64,000 bases of DNA from Bacteroidia bacterium (GCA_020849295.1 JADLGN010000005.1:248001-312000), one strand, 5' to 3'; positions 43,517 to 53,162 are shown, counted from the stretch's first letter. Translations and numbers: made by a program. Notes: generated by a model not told the origin, from the sequence alone.

Positions 43517-44542
43517 TTAGCTTAAATCCAGCATTAATTTTATAGGGATATAAGCCTTTGAAAGAATTGGTTCGTCAACTTGTATTTGATATTTCTGTTG
43601 CGATGGTGTATTTATTGATTTTAAAGCATCAAGAGTTTTTTGTAAAGAAATAAGTTTCATGTGACGGCACATTATACATGGTGTTATAAATTGCTTTTCG
43701 GGAAACATACCCTTTAGTGTAGCTCCAAGATCGCACTCTGAGCCAAGAATAAATTCTTTTGAACTGCTTTTTTCTACATAATTCAAAATATCAGAAGTGC
43801 TGCCTACTATTCCTTTGTTTTTATTAAGTGTTGATTCTACTGTTTCTTGCGGAACTTCCCAGTGTAATAGTAATTCTGCATTTGGATTTGCCATTGTCAA
43901 ACTTTCAATATTTGTTCTGAATTGCTCATGAACTTCGCAGGTGCCGCTCCATAATATTAAATTTTTATCTGTTTCTGTTTTAAACTTGACAGCAAGATTT
44001 TGACCCATAAATTTATCTGGGATAAAAATCAAATTTTTGCTTTCAAAAGATTTTGCAATTTTAACAGCATTTCTCGAAGTACAACAAACATCACATTCTG
44101 CTTTAGTTTCAGCATAAGTATTTATATATGCAATTACTGGAACTCCAGGGTTTTTTTCTTTTATTTTTCTTACTTCTTCGCCTGTAATGCTTTCGGCAAG
44201 TGAACATCCAGCATTATCATCGGGGAGCAAAACTGTTTTACTTGGGTTTAGAATATAGGCAGTTTCGGCCATAAACTTTACACCACAAAAAACAATATAA
44301 TCAGCATTAGTTTTGGTAGCAGCAACACTCAATCCTAACGAATCGCCAACAAAATCAGCAATACCTCCTTCTTTTTCTTCAATCTGAAGTTCGGGTGTCA
44401 TGTAATAATGCGATAATATAACAGCATTATGTTTTTTTTTCAATTCTCTGATTTCATCAATTAGAGGAAGCAGTTTTTCAATGTATGCCGCGCTTGCCCC
44501 GCCAGTCATAGAAGTATATTTTTTAATAAAATTTTCTTTCAT
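43517..44542 (-). CDS. nadA: Quinolinate synthase
   Basis: The protein has 341 residues. Three cysteines for the [4Fe-4S] cluster occur in the expected settings: D-D-N-A-G-C-S-L-A (near residue 118), W-S-G-T-C-E-V-H and P-C-I-M-C-R-H-M-K near the end. H-Y-Y-M-T-P-E-L-Q near residue 45 and D-S-L-G-L-S are further family marks. It condenses iminoaspartate with dihydroxyacetone phosphate to quinolinate. It is the first gene of the nadAB operon and is divergent from norC-like, with overlapping promoters in the gap. Confidence 0.97.
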   Translation of the reverse strand: MKENFIKKYTSMTGGASAAYIEKLLPLIDEIRELKKKHNAVILSHYYMTPELQIEEKEGGIADFVGDSLGLSVAATKTNADYIVFCGVKFMAETAYILNPSKTVLLPDDNAGCSLAESITGEEVRKIKEKNPGVPVIAYINTYAETKAECDVCCTSRNAVKIAKSFESKNLIFIPDKFMGQNLAVKFKTETDKNLILWSGTCEVHEQFRTNIESLTMANPNAELLLHWEVPQETVESTLNKNKGIVGSTSDILNYVEKSSSKEFILGSECDLGATLKGMFPEKQFITPCIMCRHMKLISLQKTLDALKSINTPSQQKYQIQVDEPILSKAYIPIKLMLDLS

Positions 44543-44568
44543 TTTTTTTTAAGCATTATTTCAAAACA

Positions 44569-44600
44569 TTTGGCAAAATTAATAAATCAGAATAATTTTG
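44569..44600 (+). promoter_or_regulatory. Promoter of the norC-like/norB-like genes, overlapping a nadA -7 box
   Basis: TTTG at 44569-44572 and TAATTTTG at 44593-44600 are 20 bases apart, a full consensus match on the plus strand. On the minus strand TAATTTTG also occurs (44581-44574), facing nadA, so the divergent promoters overlap. Confidence 0.6.
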
Positions 44601-44620
44601 TCCTTGATTATTTTTTATAA

Positions 44621-45019
44621 ATGATATCGGAAAAACAGAAACTATATTTAATAATTTTTTTGACAATTTCTTTCCTTTCATACTCCGTATATCTATATAC
44701 TTTTTTACCATTTAAGCAAGACAAACTATCTGAACAATGTGTAAAAGGTATGGATTTATGGCAAAAATACAATTGTAATGCTTGTCATCAGGTATATGGA
44801 CTTGGAGGATACCTCGGACCTGACCTTACAAATGTTTACTCAAAGAGAGGTCCTGAATATATTGCTGCTTTTCTAAAGTCAGGAACTCAAATTATGCCTA
44901 ACTTTCATTTAACAGACGAGGAAGTAAAATCATTAAATGCGTATTTTGAAATAATGGATAAAACAGGAAAATCAGACCCACGAACATATAAAGTAAATAA
45001 TGATGGAACAATTGAATAA
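44621..45019 (+). CDS. NorC-like membrane-anchored cytochrome c
   Basis: The protein has 132 residues. One N-terminal transmembrane helix (about residues 9-30) is followed by a periplasmic cytochrome c domain with C52-N-A-C55-H56, the heme attachment motif, and Met92 in I-M-P-N-F as the likely axial ligand. Length and layout match NorC, the electron-accepting subunit of cytochrome c nitric oxide reductase. It overlaps the NorB-like gene by 20 bases, so the two subunits are co-translated. Confidence 0.85.
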   Translation: MISEKQKLYLIIFLTISFLSYSVYLYTFLPFKQDKLSEQCVKGMDLWQKYNCNACHQVYGLGGYLGPDLTNVYSKRGPEYIAAFLKSGTQIMPNFHLTDEEVKSLNAYFEIMDKTGKSDPRTYKVNNDGTIE

Positions 45020-46376
45020 TGATAAAATAACTACTCCCAAACTGTTTATTCTTTCGGGATTATTTCTTGTAGTTATAGGTCTTTTGTTTGGAGTAATAGG
45101 TAGTTTTCAGTATATAATTCCCGGACTTTTTAAAGAGTCTTTATCTTTTGAAAGAGTAAGACCACTGCATGTATCATCGGTTATTTTTTGGATAATAATT
45201 ACAGCTGTTGGTGGTGCCTGGACTTATTTACTTGAGCATACTCAAAAGAAAGTTTTTTCGGTTTTTTTAATAAAAACACAGCTTATTCTTTTTGTATTTA
45301 CATTTTTAGCAATAATTGTTTCATATTTATTAGGGATATTCGGTGGTAGAGAATATTGGGAATTCCCTCCACTACTTGCATTGCCGATTGTCTTAGGTTG
45401 GATATTATTTATTATTAATTTTATTAAAACTCTTAAATCATTGAAACATCAACCTGTGTATGTTTGGATGTGGTTTACTGGCACTGTATTTTTCCTTTTT
45501 ACATTTTTAGAATCTTACCTTTGGGTATTTCCTTACTTTAGAAACAATGTAGTGAATGATATGACTATTCAATGGAAATCTTACGGTTCTATGGTTGGTT
45601 CGTGGAATATGCTAATATACGGATGTAGTATTTTTTTGATGGATAAAATAAGTGGAAACAAAACTTATGCACGTTCAAATATTGCATTTGCTTTATATTT
45701 TACAGGTTTATTCAATCTTATGTTTAATTGGGGTCATCATATTTATCTTTTGCCTACTCACAATTTTATAAAGCATATAAGCTATCTGGTAAGTATGACA
45801 GAATTGTTTATTATTGGAAGAATAATATACAAATGGAACTCAACTCTTACTGAAACTAAAAAGAATTTTTACCGTTCATCTTACAGGTTTCTTGCTGCTG
45901 CTGATGCTTGGATTTTTCTTAACTTACTTTTAGCTATACTTATGTCAATTCCTGCTATCAATTTATACACTCACGGCACTCATATTACGGTTGCACACAC
46001 TATGGGAACTACTATTGGAATTAATACTATGCTTTTGTTGGCTATAGCCTATGATACTCTAAGCAATTCGTGTTATAGTTTTGAACCATATAAAAAACTA
46101 ATGAAAAATGGTTATTGGATAGCAAATTTTTCTTTATTTGTGTTTTGGATAGCTTTAATAATTGCTGGCATATTAAAATCAAAATGGCAAATGAGTGAAG
46201 AACAAGTTTCGTTTGCAGAAATGAAAGAAATGCTGAAACCATATTTTTATGTGTTTGTAGGCGCCGGCATTACTCTTGCAACAGGATTGATTATGGTTAT
46301 TTTTCCATTAATTAAAAATCAAGTACTGTGTATTATTAACCCTCAAATGAAAGAAATAAAAAAATCTGAGCTTTAA
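45000..46376 (+). CDS. NorB-like heme-copper oxidase superfamily subunit with altered metal ligands
   Basis: The protein has 458 residues and about 12 transmembrane helices. Retained marks are R-P-L-H57 (low-spin heme ligand), N-W-G-H246-H247 (FeB ligands), E268 in S-M-T-E-L and A-H333 in the H-G-T-H-I-T-V-A-H segment (high-spin heme ligand). Against remembered cNOR motifs, the first FeB histidine (H-L-W-V-E-G) is replaced by Tyr195 and its nearby Glu by Val199, and the second His of A-H-G-H by Met335. It may be a divergent NO reductase or a relative with another activity. It starts inside norC-like and is followed after 1 base by queD. Confidence 0.75.
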   Translation: MMEQLNNDKITTPKLFILSGLFLVVIGLLFGVIGSFQYIIPGLFKESLSFERVRPLHVSSVIFWIIITAVGGAWTYLLEHTQKKVFSVFLIKTQLILFVFTFLAIIVSYLLGIFGGREYWEFPPLLALPIVLGWILFIINFIKTLKSLKHQPVYVWMWFTGTVFFLFTFLESYLWVFPYFRNNVVNDMTIQWKSYGSMVGSWNMLIYGCSIFLMDKISGNKTYARSNIAFALYFTGLFNLMFNWGHHIYLLPTHNFIKHISYLVSMTELFIIGRIIYKWNSTLTETKKNFYRSSYRFLAAADAWIFLNLLLAILMSIPAINLYTHGTHITVAHTMGTTIGINTMLLLAIAYDTLSNSCYSFEPYKKLMKNGYWIANFSLFVFWIALIIAGILKSKWQMSEEQVSFAEMKEMLKPYFYVFVGAGITLATGLIMVIFPLIKNQVLCIINPQMKEIKKSEL

Positions 46377-46377
46377 C

Positions 46378-46803
46378 ATGATTAATCTTACTAAAATTTT
46401 TCATTTTGAAATGGCTCATGCCATTAATAATTTTCCCGGTGTTTGCCGATATATTCATGGTCATTCATATAAATTGCATATTACAGTGTCTGCAACACAC
46501 GATATTGAAAAATACATAGATTCACCGGGATATATAATTGATTTTAAAGATTTGAAAGATATTGTTTATAAAGAAATTATTGCAAACTTTGACCATAAAC
46601 TTGTAGTATCTAAAGATTTTATAAAAAACAATCAAGGAATGGCATCACAAGGCAATATTGTATTGTGGGATGCCGAACCTACTGTAGAAAATATGCTTGT
46701 GTATATAAGAAAAAAACTAATAAAAAAACTACCAACTCATATTAATCTAACAAGCTTAAAGATTTTTGAAACTGCTGATTCTTTTGCAGAGTGGCATATA
46801 TAA
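46378..46803 (+). CDS. queD: 6-carboxy-tetrahydropterin synthase QueD / PTPS family
   Basis: The protein has 141 residues. Zinc ligands are H14, H27 and H29 (in M-A-H-A and Y-I-H-G-H), the catalytic cysteine is C23 in G-V-C-R, and P-T-V-E-N-M near residue 100 and E-T-A-D-S-F near the end are family marks. QueD converts dihydroneopterin triphosphate to 6-carboxytetrahydropterin for queuosine synthesis. It lies 1 base after the NorB-like stop, a tight link without an obvious functional reason. Confidence 0.88.
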   Translation: MINLTKIFHFEMAHAINNFPGVCRYIHGHSYKLHITVSATHDIEKYIDSPGYIIDFKDLKDIVYKEIIANFDHKLVVSKDFIKNNQGMASQGNIVLWDAEPTVENMLVYIRKKLIKKLPTHINLTSLKIFETADSFAEWHI

Positions 46804-46806
46804 ATA

Positions 46807-48348
46807 TTATTTATTTACAATTAATTTTTTATTTATAATTTTACCATTTATTTCATTTTGAATTAAATAAATTCCATTTTTGAAATGTTCGGTATTAAAT
46901 TTACATAGTCTTTCATTAATATATTTTGAATAAATTAATTTCCCTTGCATATCATAAATATTTAGCTTTGAATCTATATGAAGATTTGATATTTCGAAAG
47001 TAGCACTTGCAGGATTGGGATAAATATTAATGTAAGGTGTTTCAATATTTTCAATTCCTGAAGTAGGGCTAAGTTTCACAACCCAATAATCACTATTACC
47101 TTTATTTCCACTTACATCTCCATTGTTAGATTTTGTATAGCCAGCTATAACAAATCCACCATCTGTTGTTTGTATTATTGAATTTGCTTTTTCTTCTCCA
47201 CTTCCACCTAAACATTTTTGCCAGTCAATATTACCTGAACTGTTTAATTGTATAACCCAAAAATCAAATAACCCATTATTTCCACTTACATTTATATCTG
47301 TTGAAGTTGTAAAACCTGTAAAAACATAAGCACCACCTATGGTTTGTGTCAATGAATACGAAGTTTCAGATTGTGTTCCCCCAAGGCATTTTTGCCATTG
47401 TATATTTCCTGCCGAATCTAATTTTAGTACCCAAAAGTCTCCACCACCTATATATCCTGCTACATCATAATTTGACGAAGCAGTTGAACCTGAGGAAATA
47501 TACCCTCCATCGGATGTTTGTTGTATGGAACTAATTACATCTGCCAAATCACCTCCATAGCATTTTTGCCATTGTATGTTTCCTATAGAATTTAGTTTTA
47601 CAATCCAAGCATCAGTACTTCCATGGTTTCCGCTTACATCTCCATTGTTTGATAAAGTACTACCTGCAACTATATATCCGCTATCATTTGTTTGTTGTAT
47701 TGAATAGGCTACATCATCAAAAGCACCACCTATACATTTTTGCCACTGTAATACACCATTTGATGAAATTTTTATTACCCAAAAATCAAATTCTCCATGA
47801 TTACCATACACATCTCCGTCATTTGATTTTGTAAATCCTGTTATTATATATCCGCTATCTAAAGTCTGCTGAATTTCCCAAGCAGATTCATCATTTGAAC
47901 CTCCATAACATTTTTGCCAGTCTAGTGCACCTGAATATGTTAATTTAACTACCCATAAATCTTTTGATCCGTGATTTCCACTTATATCATCATCATTTGA
48001 GCTTGCATTTCCAACAATAACAAACCCTCTGTCTTTTGCTTGTATAATATGAGTTGAAATGTCTGAACTTATTCCTCCTAAGCTTTTTTGCCATTGTATA
48101 GCTCCGGTGCTTTTTAGTTTTACAACCCAATAATCTTCAGATCCGTGATTACCACTTACATTACTATCATTTGAATTTGAATACCCAGTAACTATATACC
48201 CGCCTTCAAAAGTTTGCTTAATATCATTTGCATAATCCAAAACCGAACCCCCATAACATTTTTGCCATTCAATATTAGCTTGTGCATACAGATTTGTTAA
48301 ATGAATATTAAAGAGTGTTACAAATATTAATAATATGATATTTTTCAT
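46807..48348 (-). CDS. Secreted seven-repeat propeller-like protein with T9SS type A domain
   Basis: The protein has 513 residues with a signal peptide (MKNIILLIFVTLFNIHL, cleavage near YAQ). Seven repeats of about 56 residues follow. Each starts with W-Q-K-C-x-G-G, then I-Q-Q-T-x-D-G-G-Y-I, then S-N-D-G-D-V-S-G-N-H-G and D-x-W-V-V-K-L, which fits a seven-bladed beta-propeller. The tail (residues about 435-513) is type A: I-N-I-Y-P-N-P-A-S and F-K-N-G-I-Y-L-I. The repeats are also visible as DNA repeats and could recombine. It converges on queD, with 3 bases between the stops. Confidence 0.88.
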   Translation of the reverse strand: MKNIILLIFVTLFNIHLTNLYAQANIEWQKCYGGSVLDYANDIKQTFEGGYIVTGYSNSNDSNVSGNHGSEDYWVVKLKSTGAIQWQKSLGGISSDISTHIIQAKDRGFVIVGNASSNDDDISGNHGSKDLWVVKLTYSGALDWQKCYGGSNDESAWEIQQTLDSGYIITGFTKSNDGDVYGNHGEFDFWVIKISSNGVLQWQKCIGGAFDDVAYSIQQTNDSGYIVAGSTLSNNGDVSGNHGSTDAWIVKLNSIGNIQWQKCYGGDLADVISSIQQTSDGGYISSGSTASSNYDVAGYIGGGDFWVLKLDSAGNIQWQKCLGGTQSETSYSLTQTIGGAYVFTGFTTSTDINVSGNNGLFDFWVIQLNSSGNIDWQKCLGGSGEEKANSIIQTTDGGFVIAGYTKSNNGDVSGNKGNSDYWVVKLSPTSGIENIETPYINIYPNPASATFEISNLHIDSKLNIYDMQGKLIYSKYINERLCKFNTEHFKNGIYLIQNEINGKIINKKLIVNK

Positions 48349-48419
48349 TTTTATGTGAAATTATTAAACAAATATTTAAAAAAAGTTTAGATGTATAAAA
48401 AATAATTAATTGTTAGAAA

Positions 48420-48680
48420 CTAATCAAAAAGTTCGCTTAGCCAATGTTTTTTTCTATGTTTATAATAATCGTTACTATGATGATGTTTATAATCTTGAAA
48501 ACTTTGTTGCGATTGTTTATTAAATTGATTGCTGTTTTCGTTTGAAACCGCTTTATCCATAATTTTATCAAGTTCGCCTCTATCAAGCCAAATTCCTCTA
48601 CAATTAGGACAATAATCAATTTCTATTCCTTGACGTTCAGACATTACTAATTCAACATTTGTACAAATTGGACACTTCAT
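48420..48680 (-). CDS. TFIIB-type zinc-ribbon protein (zf-TFIIB family)
   Basis: The protein has 86 residues. C-P-I-C at residues 3-6 and C-P-N-C near residue 30 are followed by R-G-I-W-L-D-R-G-E-L-D-K-I, the signature of the zf-TFIIB (PF13453-type) family. The C-terminal half is low complexity, with Gln, His and Ser. Function is unknown; zinc binding is inferred from the motif. It lies 40 bases after the phosphoesterase gene on the same strand. Confidence 0.8.
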   Translation of the reverse strand: MKCPICTNVELVMSERQGIEIDYCPNCRGIWLDRGELDKIMDKAVSNENSNQFNKQSQQSFQDYKHHHSNDYYKHRKKHWLSELFD

Positions 48681-48720
48681 ATTTTATTAATTTTTTTCAA
48701 AAAAAGGTAAAAAACATGAT

Positions 48721-49965
48721 TTATTTTTGTTTTAGTTCAATTAAAGTTATTTCGGGTAATATTCCAAATCTACCAGGATAACCGATAAAACCAAATCCCC
48801 TGTTTACATAAAGGTATTGTTCATTGTAACTATGTAAATCAGCCCATTCGGGATACATGTATTTTATCGGACTCCATTTAAAATTTCCAAACTCAACACC
48901 AAACTGCATACCATGAGTATGTCCGGCAAACATTATATCAATATCCTTATACTTTTTTAAAATTTCTCCACGCCAATGGCTAGGGTCGTGAGATAATAGT
49001 AGTTTTACTGGCAAATTTTCCATATCATTTACTGCTTTTGACATATTGCCGTATTTTTTAAACTGCCCTCTGTTGCTCCAGTTTTCTACTCCTATAATTC
49101 CTATTGAATCATTTTCTTTAGTAATTTTTATGTTTTCATTTAGCAAAAGTTTCCAACCTAATTTTTTATGTATATTTTTAATATCTTCAAGATTTTTTGC
49201 TTTAGTCTCAATATTTTCCCACATTATATAATCTCCATAATCATGATTTCCTAAGATACTGTAAACTCCCATAGGAGCCTTTATTTTACTGAAAGATTCT
49301 ATCCATGGTGTCATTTCGGAAGCTTCATTATTTACAATATCTCCTGTAAAAAATATTATATCCGGATTTTGTTCTAATACCAAGTTAATCCCTCTATCTA
49401 CAGCCTTTTTGTCCCAGAATGACCCTGAATGTATATCGCTTATTTGAACTATTTTAATTCCATCAAATGATTTTGGTAAGTTTTTTAAAAATATTGTTCT
49501 TCGTCTTACTTTGTAATCATAAGCTCCTTTAGCAATGCCCCAGCAAAATGCGGAAATAAGACCTGCACCAGCAAAAACTCCCGCTTTTACTATAAATTCA
49601 GAACGACTTATTCCTACACCAGAAACAGGTTTTGAAGTTGAAAAATAATTATAAATTAATTTGAAAAACCTTAAAATATCGTCAATAAACAAAAAACATA
49701 TCCAAATAAATTTGCCTAAATACTGAATTGATATAATTGTGAAAATGATAATTCTTAAAGTCCAGAATTTGTGAACAGGCAGTAAATTAAAAATAACTAC
49801 CAACACTACATTTATAGCACTTATAATCAAAAATGTATTTTTTAAAATTTTCTGTACATTATGACTATATCCACTAATTAATATCTTAAATCCGCTATAG
49901 ATATAAAAGTCAATTAGTAGAAGTATAAAAGTTATACTAAAGAATATAATCAATTTTGTAAACAC
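48721..49965 (-). CDS. Membrane-anchored metallophosphoesterase
   Basis: The protein has 414 residues. Three to four transmembrane helices fill the first 110 residues, followed by a helix near 130. A calcineurin-like phosphoesterase domain follows with I-S-D-I-H-S-G, T-G-D-I-V-N-N, L-G-N-H-D-Y, L-S-H-D-P-S-H-W and F-A-G-H-T-H-G-M-Q, the five metal-binding motifs in order. The layout resembles YkuE/YaeI-type enzymes that can act on UDP-sugars or phosphodiesters. The substrate here is unknown. It starts 1 base after the DUF4249 stop and is the last of a three-gene operon. Confidence 0.88.
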   Translation of the reverse strand: MFTKLIIFFSITFILLLIDFYIYSGFKILISGYSHNVQKILKNTFLIISAINVVLVVIFNLLPVHKFWTLRIIIFTIISIQYLGKFIWICFLFIDDILRFFKLIYNYFSTSKPVSGVGISRSEFIVKAGVFAGAGLISAFCWGIAKGAYDYKVRRRTIFLKNLPKSFDGIKIVQISDIHSGSFWDKKAVDRGINLVLEQNPDIIFFTGDIVNNEASEMTPWIESFSKIKAPMGVYSILGNHDYGDYIMWENIETKAKNLEDIKNIHKKLGWKLLLNENIKITKENDSIGIIGVENWSNRGQFKKYGNMSKAVNDMENLPVKLLLSHDPSHWRGEILKKYKDIDIMFAGHTHGMQFGVEFGNFKWSPIKYMYPEWADLHSYNEQYLYVNRGFGFIGYPGRFGILPEITLIELKQK

Positions 49966-49966
49966 C

Positions 49967-50767
49967 CTATTTTGCTCTTAGTGTTTTTCTAATAATATTA
50001 TTTACCGAAAAATATCCAAACGCACCACCGCTAATATTGCCTGAAAGATTTGAAGGTGGCGATGAGAATGGACTTCCATCACGACTTGTTTGACTTTGTA
50101 CTGATGTAAGAAAATTATAAAATGGTTTTGAAATAGCCCATTGTTCAAAAATTATAGAATCACCATACCTGAAAGGAAAAGGAAAATCATTGCCTATATA
50201 TGTTCCATCTACTAATATATCTTCATTTATCATATAAAAATCTTTATTAACAAGCGTATCATTTTGATAGATATCCCAACGATAGCAATCGCCAGTGCCT
50301 GGTTTTTCCATTACCCATTCCCAAAGATAATATCCCTCGGGCAAAAACGCTCTTTTGGGATACCAAATTGCTTTTACAGAATCTACAGGCTCTTGAGGTC
50401 GGCAGGTTTCAGTTGCAGAGTAAGTTTTTCCTTTATAAATTACTTTCAAAGTATAACTTAATCCTACTTTGCATGGATTAATATTTTTTGATAAATAATA
50501 TCCTAAAGAATCATACACTAATGTGTCGCTCCTGCCGTTGCCTTCTATTATAACCAAAGCATTATCAACTTCAGGCAATATAAGTGAATAATAATCGGCT
50601 GTTGTTCGTACTCTTACTTTGAATGGTACACTGTCATTACTTATATTTGATTCTATTACCGGAACAGGACCAACTGTATTAAGATTTAATATTACTTCAT
50701 CGCGGCAAGATGTTATAAATAATATTGCAAGTAATCCAATTGTAAAATTTGATATTATTTTTTTCAT
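49967..50767 (-). CDS. DUF4249 lipoprotein
   Basis: The protein has 266 residues. A lipoprotein signal peptide (MKKIISNFTIGLLAILFITSC) puts the lipidated Cys at residue 21. The mature N-terminus, with V-P-V-I-E-S-N-I and a transthyretin-like beta region (A-L-V-I-I-E-G-N-G, Y-T-L-K-V-I-Y-K-G-K-T-Y-S-A), fits DUF4249. These lipoproteins are encoded next to TonB receptors and are thought to work with them at the outer membrane. That is the arrangement here, where the receptor gene ends 7 bases upstream. Confidence 0.85.
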   Translation of the reverse strand: MKKIISNFTIGLLAILFITSCRDEVILNLNTVGPVPVIESNISNDSVPFKVRVRTTADYYSLILPEVDNALVIIEGNGRSDTLVYDSLGYYLSKNINPCKVGLSYTLKVIYKGKTYSATETCRPQEPVDSVKAIWYPKRAFLPEGYYLWEWVMEKPGTGDCYRWDIYQNDTLVNKDFYMINEDILVDGTYIGNDFPFPFRYGDSIIFEQWAISKPFYNFLTSVQSQTSRDGSPFSSPPSNLSGNISGGAFGYFSVNNIIRKTLRAK

Positions 50768-50774
50768 GTTTATG

Positions 50775-53147
50775 TTAAAATTTAAAATTCCATGTTATTG
50801 AAGGCACCCATCTGAAAAGAGCAATTTGCTCTGTAATAGGTATTCCTGTATCAATTTCTTTTTTATCATCTCCTTTTATTTTTCTAGTTCCGGTAATTAT
50901 TGAATATGGGTTTTTCCTGCCATAAAGATTATATACCGACAAATTCCATGAATTTTCAAAAATTCCTTTTTTTCGTTTTTTGGGATAATAATTTATACCG
51001 GCATCCATACGGTGATATGCTGGAAATCTCTGCGAATTACGCGGTCCGTAAAATGGAACTAACTTACCGTCATATTCCCATCTACCTTGAGGAAAAGTTA
51101 CCGGATTGCCTGTAGTATAAACAAAATTCAGATTTACATCCCATTGTTTATTTAATTCGTAGCTTGTACTAATGGTTAAATTATGAGTACGGTCTGTGTT
51201 AGATGGATATGCTTTATTGTTATTTATTCCATTAATTTTTCTCATAGATCGCGATAAAGTATAACTTACAAATCCTTTAAAATTTCCTTTATTTTTTTTG
51301 ATAAAAAACTCTGAACCATAGCTCCAACCCTTACCTGTAAGTAATTCGCCATAAACGATATCATTTAAAAACAAAACTGCATTATCTCTGAAATCAATTT
51401 GATTTTTCATCCATTTATAATAAAGTTCTACAGAGGTTTCCAAACCTAAGTCAAAATTTTTAAAATAGCCTGCTGAAATTTGATCAGAAATTTGTGGTTT
51501 TATATTTATGTTTGATGGTATCCACTGGTCAGTCGGTAGGGCTGTACCAGAATTTGAAGCTTGTTGTAAGTATTGCAAAGTTCTGTTATAAGATATTTTT
51601 ATCGCATCGTTTTTTGTAAAATTATAGCTTGCACTCATTCGCGGTTCTAATCCGCTATATGTATTATAAATTGAATTTTTCTTGTAAGTCAATGTATCTG
51701 TTACCTTTGGTTCTGCACCTACGCTATCATAACTGAATTTATATTCTTTGCAGCTGCCCAAATTATTAAGTATTGAATATCTAAGTCCGTACCGCACTTT
51801 AAATCTTGTATTAAATTTATGCTCATGCTCAGCATATATTGCACTTTCAAGGGCTTTGCGTCTATCCATTTTAATTTCATTTTTTAAAAATGATTCTTTA
51901 GTTAGTGGTTTTATTTCTCCTTGATTAAAATTATGATGAGTAATAATTCCTCCAAAATTGAATTTATTTGCAGGATTGTAATACCATGAAAAATCTGACT
52001 TAAAGCTAAAATCTCTTATTCCTTGTAAAAATTCGAGATTTGTGGCTTCTGAGAAATTTAATTTAAAATAATAATCAAAATCGCTGTAAATAAAAGTTTG
52101 ATTTGAAAAAAGTTTTTTGTTGAACAAATGATTCCACCTGACTGTGGCTGTTTTATTTCCCCAACTGTTGCCAAACAAACCTGCAAAATCAAACAAATCT
52201 CTTCCAAAATATCCCGAAACAAATAATTTGTCTTTTTCACTGAGCTTATAGTTGATTTTTGCATTAAAATCATAAAAATACAACCTGCTTTTTTTAGCTC
52301 CTTCTACATTTGATAATGGCAAAAATATATCTGCATAAGAGCGCCTGCCCGAAACAATAAACGATGATTTATTTTTAATAATTGGTCCTTCAAGAGTTAG
52401 TCTGCTTGATAATAATCCAATACCACCGGACCCGGTATATTTTTTATTATTCCCTTCTTTCATTCTTACATCAATAAGTGAGGACAGCCTTCCACCATAT
52501 TGCGCCGGAATACCGCCCTTATATACATCCAAATCGCGAATAGCATCACCATTGAAAACCGAAAAAAATCCTAATAAGTGAGAAATGTTGTAAACTGTTG
52601 CTTCATCAAGTAATATAAGATTTTGGTCTTGTGTTCCGCCACGTACACTAAAACCTGAATTTCCCTCTCCGGCACTTATTATTCCGGGAAGCATAGTTAC
52701 AGTTTTTAGTATATCTATTTCGCCAAAAACAACCGGAATACGCTTTACCGATTGCATATCGAGCTTTATTACACTTATTTGTTTATTTTCTGTTTTTGAT
52801 TCTTGCTGCTCTGCACTAATTACCACTTCATCTATATCTGTTGATTTTTCACTTAGCTCTATATTTATAGTAATATTTTTATTTAATGAAATTGATTTTT
52901 CAATTTCATTATATCCTACATATCTAATTAATAGTTTTAAATTTCCTTTAGGTACTGTTATTGAATAAAAGCCGTAAGAATTAGAACTAACTCCGTTTGT
53001 AGTTCCTTTTACCATAATTGTAGCACCTGCAAGGTCTTCGCCTGTTTTTTCATCTGTTATTCGTCCGCTTATTGTGTAGTTTTGTGCCTGCAGTAATATT
53101 GTAGTGATAGATAGAAAAAATAAAAGAATTAAGGATTTTGTTTTCAT
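50775..53147 (-). CDS. TonB-dependent receptor paired with DUF4249 lipoprotein
   Basis: The protein has 790 residues: a signal peptide (cleavage near LLQAQ), a carboxypeptidase-regulatory-like domain (residues about 23-110; I-S-G-R-I-T-D-E-K-T-G-E), a plug (G-F-S-V-R-G-G-T-Q-D-Q-N, L-L-D-E-A-T-V-Y-N) and a barrel ending W-N-F-K-F. There is no riboswitch, and the substrate cannot be read from the sequence. It heads the operon with the DUF4249 gene and the phosphoesterase. The -7 box at 53155 supports the start. Confidence 0.9.
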   Translation of the reverse strand: MKTKSLILLFFLSITTILLQAQNYTISGRITDEKTGEDLAGATIMVKGTTNGVSSNSYGFYSITVPKGNLKLLIRYVGYNEIEKSISLNKNITINIELSEKSTDIDEVVISAEQQESKTENKQISVIKLDMQSVKRIPVVFGEIDILKTVTMLPGIISAGEGNSGFSVRGGTQDQNLILLDEATVYNISHLLGFFSVFNGDAIRDLDVYKGGIPAQYGGRLSSLIDVRMKEGNNKKYTGSGGIGLLSSRLTLEGPIIKNKSSFIVSGRRSYADIFLPLSNVEGAKKSRLYFYDFNAKINYKLSEKDKLFVSGYFGRDLFDFAGLFGNSWGNKTATVRWNHLFNKKLFSNQTFIYSDFDYYFKLNFSEATNLEFLQGIRDFSFKSDFSWYYNPANKFNFGGIITHHNFNQGEIKPLTKESFLKNEIKMDRRKALESAIYAEHEHKFNTRFKVRYGLRYSILNNLGSCKEYKFSYDSVGAEPKVTDTLTYKKNSIYNTYSGLEPRMSASYNFTKNDAIKISYNRTLQYLQQASNSGTALPTDQWIPSNINIKPQISDQISAGYFKNFDLGLETSVELYYKWMKNQIDFRDNAVLFLNDIVYGELLTGKGWSYGSEFFIKKNKGNFKGFVSYTLSRSMRKINGINNNKAYPSNTDRTHNLTISTSYELNKQWDVNLNFVYTTGNPVTFPQGRWEYDGKLVPFYGPRNSQRFPAYHRMDAGINYYPKKRKKGIFENSWNLSVYNLYGRKNPYSIITGTRKIKGDDKKEIDTGIPITEQIALFRWVPSITWNFKF

Positions 53148-53154
53148 TATGAGG

Positions 53155-53162
53155 CAAAATTA
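53155..53162 (-). promoter_or_regulatory. -7 promoter box of the TonB receptor/DUF4249 operon
   Basis: TAATTTTG on the minus strand matches TAnnTTTG, 7 bases before the ATG at 53147, giving at most a very short leader. Confidence 0.35.

Noticed and set aside
46807..48348. Regular DNA repeats read as a CRISPR array
   Set aside because: The period of about 170 bases is the codon repeat of a beta-propeller protein with an intact frame.
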